Below are positions 6,333 to 9,946 of a stretch of DNA of 9,946 nucleotides, piece after piece. This DNA comes from Calditrichaeota bacterium AABM5.125.24 (GTDB taxonomy: Bacteria; Electryoneota; AABM5-125-24; Hatepunaeales; Hatepunaeaceae), in assembly GCA_002127415.1 (NCBI GenBank), contig MWJR01000288.1, forward strand, positions 1 through 9,946. The letters are read 5' to 3'. The first letter of the stretch is position 1, and each line of letters begins with the position of its first letter. The notes under the pieces are model-generated. The model was not told where the DNA came from. It searched no databases and was given only the letters and a program-made list of their open reading frames with translations. The position numbers and the translations under genes were made by a program.

Positions 6333-8285
6333 TCACTTCACCAGCACTACCTTTCGCGTCGCCTGAGCTGAACCGTCAGCCAGCCTTATAAGATAAATCC
6401 CCGCCGGCAGGCCTGAGGCATCCCAGGTAACCCGGTGCCGCCCCGAGAGCGTCTTCCCAGCGAACAGTTCCGCTGCCTGTTTCCCATCCAGGGTGTAGGC
6501 CTCAAGTCTGACTTCAAGCGAGGTCTTCAGCTCAAACTCAACGACCGCCCGGCTGTTGAACGGGTTCGGATAGACCCCGGTCAGCCGGAATCCCGACGGT
6601 GTCCATGCCTCCTCCAGAGGCACTGCAACTCTCTCCCCGTGGAAGGATGGGCCATCCGACCAGAGGGAATCACGCGCTATCGAATCGACCGGCACACGCT
6701 GGTAATAGAAGGGGCAGAGGGTGTTGGTGGCGCCGGCGTCCTGGATGGAGGTGCCCGGCTCGGTATCCACCTCATAGAATACGTGCAGGTTCTCATCAAT
6801 CCGTTCAGCCACCGTCGGATAACACTCGCACATCGCCTCACCCGATTCAGCATTGGGGCTGGGGCTCCGGACGATCATAGTCGGATAATACCAGCTCTCC
6901 CCGTTATCCTCGGAGACGGTCACCGCTATATCACCGTTACAACGACCCCGCTCTCCAATGTCTTCAACATAGTCCCCGTGAGGATAAAAGTTATAGACAC
7001 AGTAAAGATCGTCGTTCTCATCATAAGCCAGCGACGGGTTGCAGACATTCGACTTCCAGGCGCCGGGCGCCGGCCAGAGGGTGTCGTTACCGACAATATC
7101 CCGCTGTGAGAACCATCCGTCAGCAACCGGGTCAATCTCGCCGGTCTCCTCTGACCAGTGCCAGAGGTGCGAGGCATCCACTGTCAGCCCATCGACCGGA
7201 GGCAGCTCATCATCGAGCGGATTCCACCACAGCCCGCGGGTCTCGAAGACGATATGTATATTATCCCCGGCATCGAAGATAATGTCATGGGTGCAGTAGG
7301 GCAGCAGGGTATCACCGTAAATGGCATCACCCTCCGCCCAGGGATTGGGTGGGATGCAGTCGGTGACGTTCAGCGGTTCATCGAAGTTCCAGCGCTCACC
7401 GTCGTCAGTCCAGGCAAGCCAGATGTCGTTGTTCATCTGATAGACCAGGAAACCATCCCACTCCGGCGGCGCGGGAATCCCGACCCGGCTGTTCAACCAG
7501 GTGATTGCGGCACGTTCGCTGTTCGGCGAGCGGGCGATACGGTAGGTATTGAGGTGGGTCTCGCTCACCTCGACCGGAACCTCGTCCTCGAATTGCAGAT
7601 CACCGTGGTCATCGAGCAGGCCCCGGGTATATGAGATCATCCTGGCGTCACGACGGTTGCAGACCACGTGGATCTTCCACTCCGCGGTCATCACCCCCTG
7701 CGGCCAGATGATCGGACGTTCGGGATACCTCGGCAGCGGTGCGAGGCCAAACGCCCCGGCGCCAGCGCTCCAGTCAATCCCGCACACCCCCGTGATATCC
7801 TCGAGGATTCCCTCGACGTGGCAGAATGAGAGCGCACGTGGCAGGTCTTCCTCCGACAGCCAGAGGCAGCCGTAGCCGCTCTTCGTCCCCGGATCGACAT
7901 TCACCCCCTCCTCATTGATCCACTGTCCATTCTCACCCATATAATTATACTTCTGATGTCGTGTGTCGAGCTCGGAGTCGTCAGCGTCCATCCAGGTTAC
8001 GTGCACACCGCCGTCGGGGTCCACGGCGATCATCTTGCCCACCGAACCGTTGGTCTGGTAATCGCAATAGGTATCACCGGCCTCGAAGAGCTCGCCAATG
8101 ATGTCGTCACGGCGCGGTCGCGGCAGTCGCCGGGCGCGGACGAAAGGCGCTTCCGGCAGGGGATCAGAGGGGAGCACTATCCTGTCAGCGGGCAGGTCGC
8201 CCGGACAACGAACCACGGGCGCCTTATCCGACGGCGCGCCCGCCAGGATAATTGATGATAGGCTTATGGCCAGAAGTGAGCTCAT
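6333..8285 (-). CDS. Cysteine-rich T9SS-sorted secreted protein, probable BNR/Asp-box-type propeller
   Basis: This is a 650-residue protein with a hydrophobic signal peptide (MSSLLAISLSSIILAGA). The body (about 65-550) has recurring beta-propeller-like segments such as 'AVDPDGGVHVTW', 'AWTDDGERWNF' (291-301) and an Asp-box 'SEDNGESW' (458-465), similar to sialidase/BNR-repeat folds. Sialidase catalytic residues cannot be assigned, so enzyme function is not claimed. The mature part has 14 cysteines, an even number, well above its neighbours, suggesting disulfide stabilisation outside the cytoplasm. The C-terminus (about 566-650) is a type A T9SS sorting domain (VYPNPFNS at 571-578, 'GLPAGIYLIRL', ending RKVVLVK). 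The start at 8285 has a good AGGAGA Shine-Dalgarno. It follows the 8408-9946 gene on the same strand, 122 nt downstream, probably in one operon interrupted by a palindromic repeat. Confidence 0.93.
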   Translation of the reverse strand: MSSLLAISLSSIILAGAPSDKAPVVRCPGDLPADRIVLPSDPLPEAPFVRARRLPRPRRDDIIGELFEAGDTYCDYQTNGSVGKMIAVDPDGGVHVTWMDADDSELDTRHQKYNYMGENGQWINEEGVNVDPGTKSGYGCLWLSEEDLPRALSFCHVEGILEDITGVCGIDWSAGAGAFGLAPLPRYPERPIIWPQGVMTAEWKIHVVCNRRDARMISYTRGLLDDHGDLQFEDEVPVEVSETHLNTYRIARSPNSERAAITWLNSRVGIPAPPEWDGFLVYQMNNDIWLAWTDDGERWNFDEPLNVTDCIPPNPWAEGDAIYGDTLLPYCTHDIIFDAGDNIHIVFETRGLWWNPLDDELPPVDGLTVDASHLWHWSEETGEIDPVADGWFSQRDIVGNDTLWPAPGAWKSNVCNPSLAYDENDDLYCVYNFYPHGDYVEDIGERGRCNGDIAVTVSEDNGESWYYPTMIVRSPSPNAESGEAMCECYPTVAERIDENLHVFYEVDTEPGTSIQDAGATNTLCPFYYQRVPVDSIARDSLWSDGPSFHGERVAVPLEEAWTPSGFRLTGVYPNPFNSRAVVEFELKTSLEVRLEAYTLDGKQAAELFAGKTLSGRHRVTWDASGLPAGIYLIRLADGSAQATRKVVLVK

Positions 8286-8290
8286 AGCTG

Positions 8291-8296
8291 TCTCCT
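8291..8296 (-). promoter_or_regulatory. Ribosome binding site of the 650-residue T9SS cargo gene
   Basis: AGGAGA on the minus strand lies 5 nt before the ATG ending at 8285. The preceding bases give TAGGAGA, so an in-frame TAG would overlap this site if the palindromic insert between the two genes were removed. Confidence 0.8.
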
Positions 8297-8300
8297 ATTT

Positions 8301-8310
8301 TTTCAGTAGC
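8301..8310. repeat. 10-bp direct repeat, copy 1 of 2
   Basis: tttcagtagc occurs here and again at 8411-8420, exactly bracketing 100 bp that hold the two palindromes and the stop codon of the upstream gene. It contains the GTAG foot of the first palindrome. It may be a duplicated insertion target or a product of template switching; chance is possible for ten bases, but the position makes it noteworthy. Confidence 0.6.
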
Positions 8311-8399
8311 TCGGACACTCTTGTCCGAGCATTTATCCAGAGGCCGTCAAATGCTGCCTGTCAGGTAGGGGCTTGGCCGGACAGGAGTGTCCGGCCTAC
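8306..8399 (-). repeat. Paired REP-like palindromes with GTAG feet, copy 2 (intact)
   Basis: There are two perfect 9-bp hairpins with 4-nt loops, gctcggaca-ctct-tgtccgagc (8309-8330) and ggccggaca-ggag-tgtccggcc (8375-8396). They face each other: each has GTAG at its outer foot (plus strand 8306-8309; minus strand, CTAC at 8396-8399). This head-to-head arrangement of GTAG plus palindrome is the described layout of BIME/REPIN elements mobilised by RAYT transposases. The two stems differ at two base pairs, both by compensated changes. The element fills the spacer between two T9SS cargo genes. Identity is inferred from structure; genome-wide copy number is unknown. Confidence 0.72.
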
Positions 8400-8407
8400 C
8401 GGATTCA

Positions 8408-9946
8408 TCATTTCAGTAGCAGCAGTTTGCGCTGCGCGGTGTTCCCGGCAGCTTCGAGCCGGAGGATGTAGAGCCCGCTCGGCAACTTGCCAGCCTCCAG
8501 GATCAGCCGATGGTCTCCGGCTGATAAGGACCCGGAGGTCAACTCGCGAACCGGACGACCGCTGAGGTCCCACAGCGCCAGACGCGTTTCCCCTGCCGTT
8601 GGCAGACTAAATTTAACAGTGGTTCGGCTGTTAAACGGGTTCGGATACGGCTTCGCCATACCGAACCCCACCGGGGTTATGGCCCGTTCTCTGACCCCGG
8701 CATATTCATCCGGTGGATCGGTGGTGAACAGGATGGCTCTCTGCGGCCTGAGCGTGTCAATCGCCTCGGGATACAACCCGGCGAAGGTGACCTCCAGCCC
8801 GCGAACGTGGTTCCAGTCCTCAATCCCCACGGTGGCGTAGTTATTGTACTCATCGACGTTGGATACTTCGAGGTATTGGAAAAGTATCTCACCATCCCCG
8901 GTGCGGGTCTGGACGACCGCCGGATCGAACAGGACGACCTCGAAGGTCTCCTCAAAGAAGACGTCATTCTCCAGGCCGTATCGATTGTTGGACCGGCTCC
9001 ACTCGATGATAAAGCGTCCTTCGTCACGGTCATAGCGGGTGAAGATGTCGAACGGTATGCGTGTATCGTCCGGATCTTCAGGGTCAGTGAGCATCAGGTC
9101 ATCCCAGAATGGAGCCACCAGGGTGTGCGGGCCCAGTGGACTCGGAATCCCCCAGTTGCGGAAGTTCCACATCCAGGTGACCTCGAAGCTCAGCCACCCG
9201 TTCGAGCAGATGGAGACCGAATCGTATGGCTGTCCGTAGAACCGGAACTCGAACGGCAGCGGCATACTGAACACATCCTCATCCCCGACCGAATGGGCTT
9301 CGCCACCCTGGCCCCCATATTCAGGGTCGAGCTCGATCCATTCATAGGTCGGGGCTTCGCCCAAGTCATCTATATCTTCGTAAGCATAATAACCGTAAGC
9401 GTCGGGGCCTAGCGGATCCTCCGGGCTCATCTCGCCGATGGTTATGTGGAAGAAAACACTTCCCGCCACCTGTTCCTGTCCGATGTAGAACCGCGTTCTC
9501 AACAACACCCTGCGCCCCACAGTGGTTCCCTCCAGGACTGTGATGCGGAACGGATCGCCGCTGCAATCTATGGTCTGTCCGACTCCAACATCGCCGAAGA
9601 CAGCCTGGTCGTCCTCAACTATCACCGACTCGTCGTGGGTGTGCATCTCAGCCCGCAAATTCACAAGATCCAGCGAGCCATCATTCAACACCGTCAGCAC
9701 CAGCTCAGCCGTCTGGCCGGGGTTGATAACACCGCCGGGGAATTCGTGTCCCGAATAGAGTAGCGCCCCGGAGGATGCCGGCAGACGGAACAACGCCGGT
9801 GGGTATATGTTCATGTCGATGTCGCTGATATCGAGCCGGAACGGAACATACTCACCGGAACTCAGGCATGATTCGAGCTGAACACGGAACGACCTGTCAG
9901 CGGTCGCCGACTCACCGGCCGGTATATCGCCGAACTCAGCGCTGCC
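8408..9946 (-). CDS. T9SS-sorted secreted protein with CARDB-like and nidogen-like domains (5' partial)
   Basis: The frame is open to the right edge of the window, so the gene starts outside; 512 residues are visible. The internal Met at 9814 is not the start, because clear domain sequence precedes it ('SAEFGDIPAGESATADRSF'). Residues 1-170 hold the end of one and one complete CARDB/Ig-like repeat ('INPGQTAELVLTVLNDGS', 'AVFGDVGVGQ'; the earlier partial copy has 'AEFGDIPAGE'). Residues about 185-405 resemble a nidogen-like domain ('PLPFEFRFYGQPYDSVSICS', 'VAPFWDDL'). The last ~80 residues are a type A T9SS sorting domain (PYPNPFNS near 433, 'LPSGLYILRLEA', ending RKLLLLK). Such tails often follow a secreted peptidase or other enzyme, but none is visible here. 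It is the upstream member of a probable two-gene operon with the 6333-8285 gene. Confidence 0.92.
   Translation of the reverse strand, partial: GSAEFGDIPAGESATADRSFRVQLESCLSSGEYVPFRLDISDIDMNIYPPALFRLPASSGALLYSGHEFPGGVINPGQTAELVLTVLNDGSLDLVNLRAEMHTHDESVIVEDDQAVFGDVGVGQTIDCSGDPFRITVLEGTTVGRRVLLRTRFYIGQEQVAGSVFFHITIGEMSPEDPLGPDAYGYYAYEDIDDLGEAPTYEWIELDPEYGGQGGEAHSVGDEDVFSMPLPFEFRFYGQPYDSVSICSNGWLSFEVTWMWNFRNWGIPSPLGPHTLVAPFWDDLMLTDPEDPDDTRIPFDIFTRYDRDEGRFIIEWSRSNNRYGLENDVFFEETFEVVLFDPAVVQTRTGDGEILFQYLEVSNVDEYNNYATVGIEDWNHVRGLEVTFAGLYPEAIDTLRPQRAILFTTDPPDEYAGVRERAITPVGFGMAKPYPNPFNSRTTVKFSLPTAGETRLALWDLSGRPVRELTSGSLSAGDHRLILEAGKLPSGLYILRLEAAGNTAQRKLLLLK
8411..8420. repeat. 10-bp direct repeat, copy 2 of 2, inside the coding end
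   Basis: This second tttcagtagc encodes the last residues (part of Leu, then Leu-Leu-Lys) of the upstream T9SS cargo. Joining this copy to the bases after copy 1 would extend the protein by one Lys and end it at TAG within the downstream Shine-Dalgarno. Confidence 0.6.

Noticed and set aside
6435..7109. Plus-strand open frame of 224 codons
   Set aside because: It is antisense to the T9SS sorting domain and propeller of the minus-strand gene, with no Shine-Dalgarno or domain signal.
8807..9412. Plus-strand open frame of 201 codons
   Set aside because: It is antisense to the nidogen-like domain of the minus-strand cargo gene and shows no family features.
9812..9814. Met codon at 9814 as start of the right-edge gene
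   Set aside because: The frame stays open to the window edge, and the residues before it match the adjacent CARDB-like repeat.

Overview
The window looks like chromosome from an uncultivated, fairly GC-rich bacterium of the Fibrobacteres-Chlorobi-Bacteroidetes (FCB) superphylum or a related candidate phylum. Three of the five genes end in a type A sorting domain of the type IX secretion system (T9SS), with the YPNPFN motif about 80 residues from the C-terminus. The other two encode a surface-type lipoprotein built of fibronectin type III (FN3) modules and a small stand-alone receiver protein. I cannot name the phylum from the sequence alone.

Layout: (1) positions 3-2312, +, the 3' part of a large secreted T9SS cargo protein: two jelly rolls, a right-handed beta-helix, a HYDIN/SPD-2-like domain and the sorting domain. 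(2) 2313-2489, a spacer packed with hairpins, including a paired GTAG-type palindrome. (3) 2490-2879, +, a receiver-only protein that lacks the phospho-acceptor aspartate. (4) 2880-3153, a spacer with two hairpins, a run of degenerate 7-bp repeats and an AT-rich likely promoter. (5) 3154-6138, +, a lipoprotein with eight FN3 modules and a LamG/jelly-roll-like domain. (6) 6139-6332, a convergent spacer with a bidirectional intrinsic terminator and a C7/G7 hairpin. (7) 6333-8285, -, a cysteine-rich T9SS cargo resembling a BNR/Asp-box propeller. (8) 8286-8407, a spacer holding an intact pair of inverted GTAG palindromes. (9) 8408-9946, -, the 3' part of another T9SS cargo protein, running off the right edge.

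Function: this is mainly a cell-surface and secretion region. Its products would cross the inner membrane by Sec, and three would then leave through T9SS. No T9SS machinery, enzyme active site or mobile-element gene is visible. The two minus-strand genes look like an operon.

The most interesting signal is non-coding. Two spacers carry the same two-hairpin element in the same orientation relative to transcription. It resembles the REP/BIME (REPIN) elements mobilised by RAYT (Y1 HUH-type) transposases. In the 8.3-kb copy, a 10-bp direct repeat brackets exactly 100 bp. Removing that insert plus one repeat restores a tight operon junction in which the upstream stop codon overlaps the downstream Shine-Dalgarno. 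The second notable item is the degenerate receiver protein directly downstream of the other copy.
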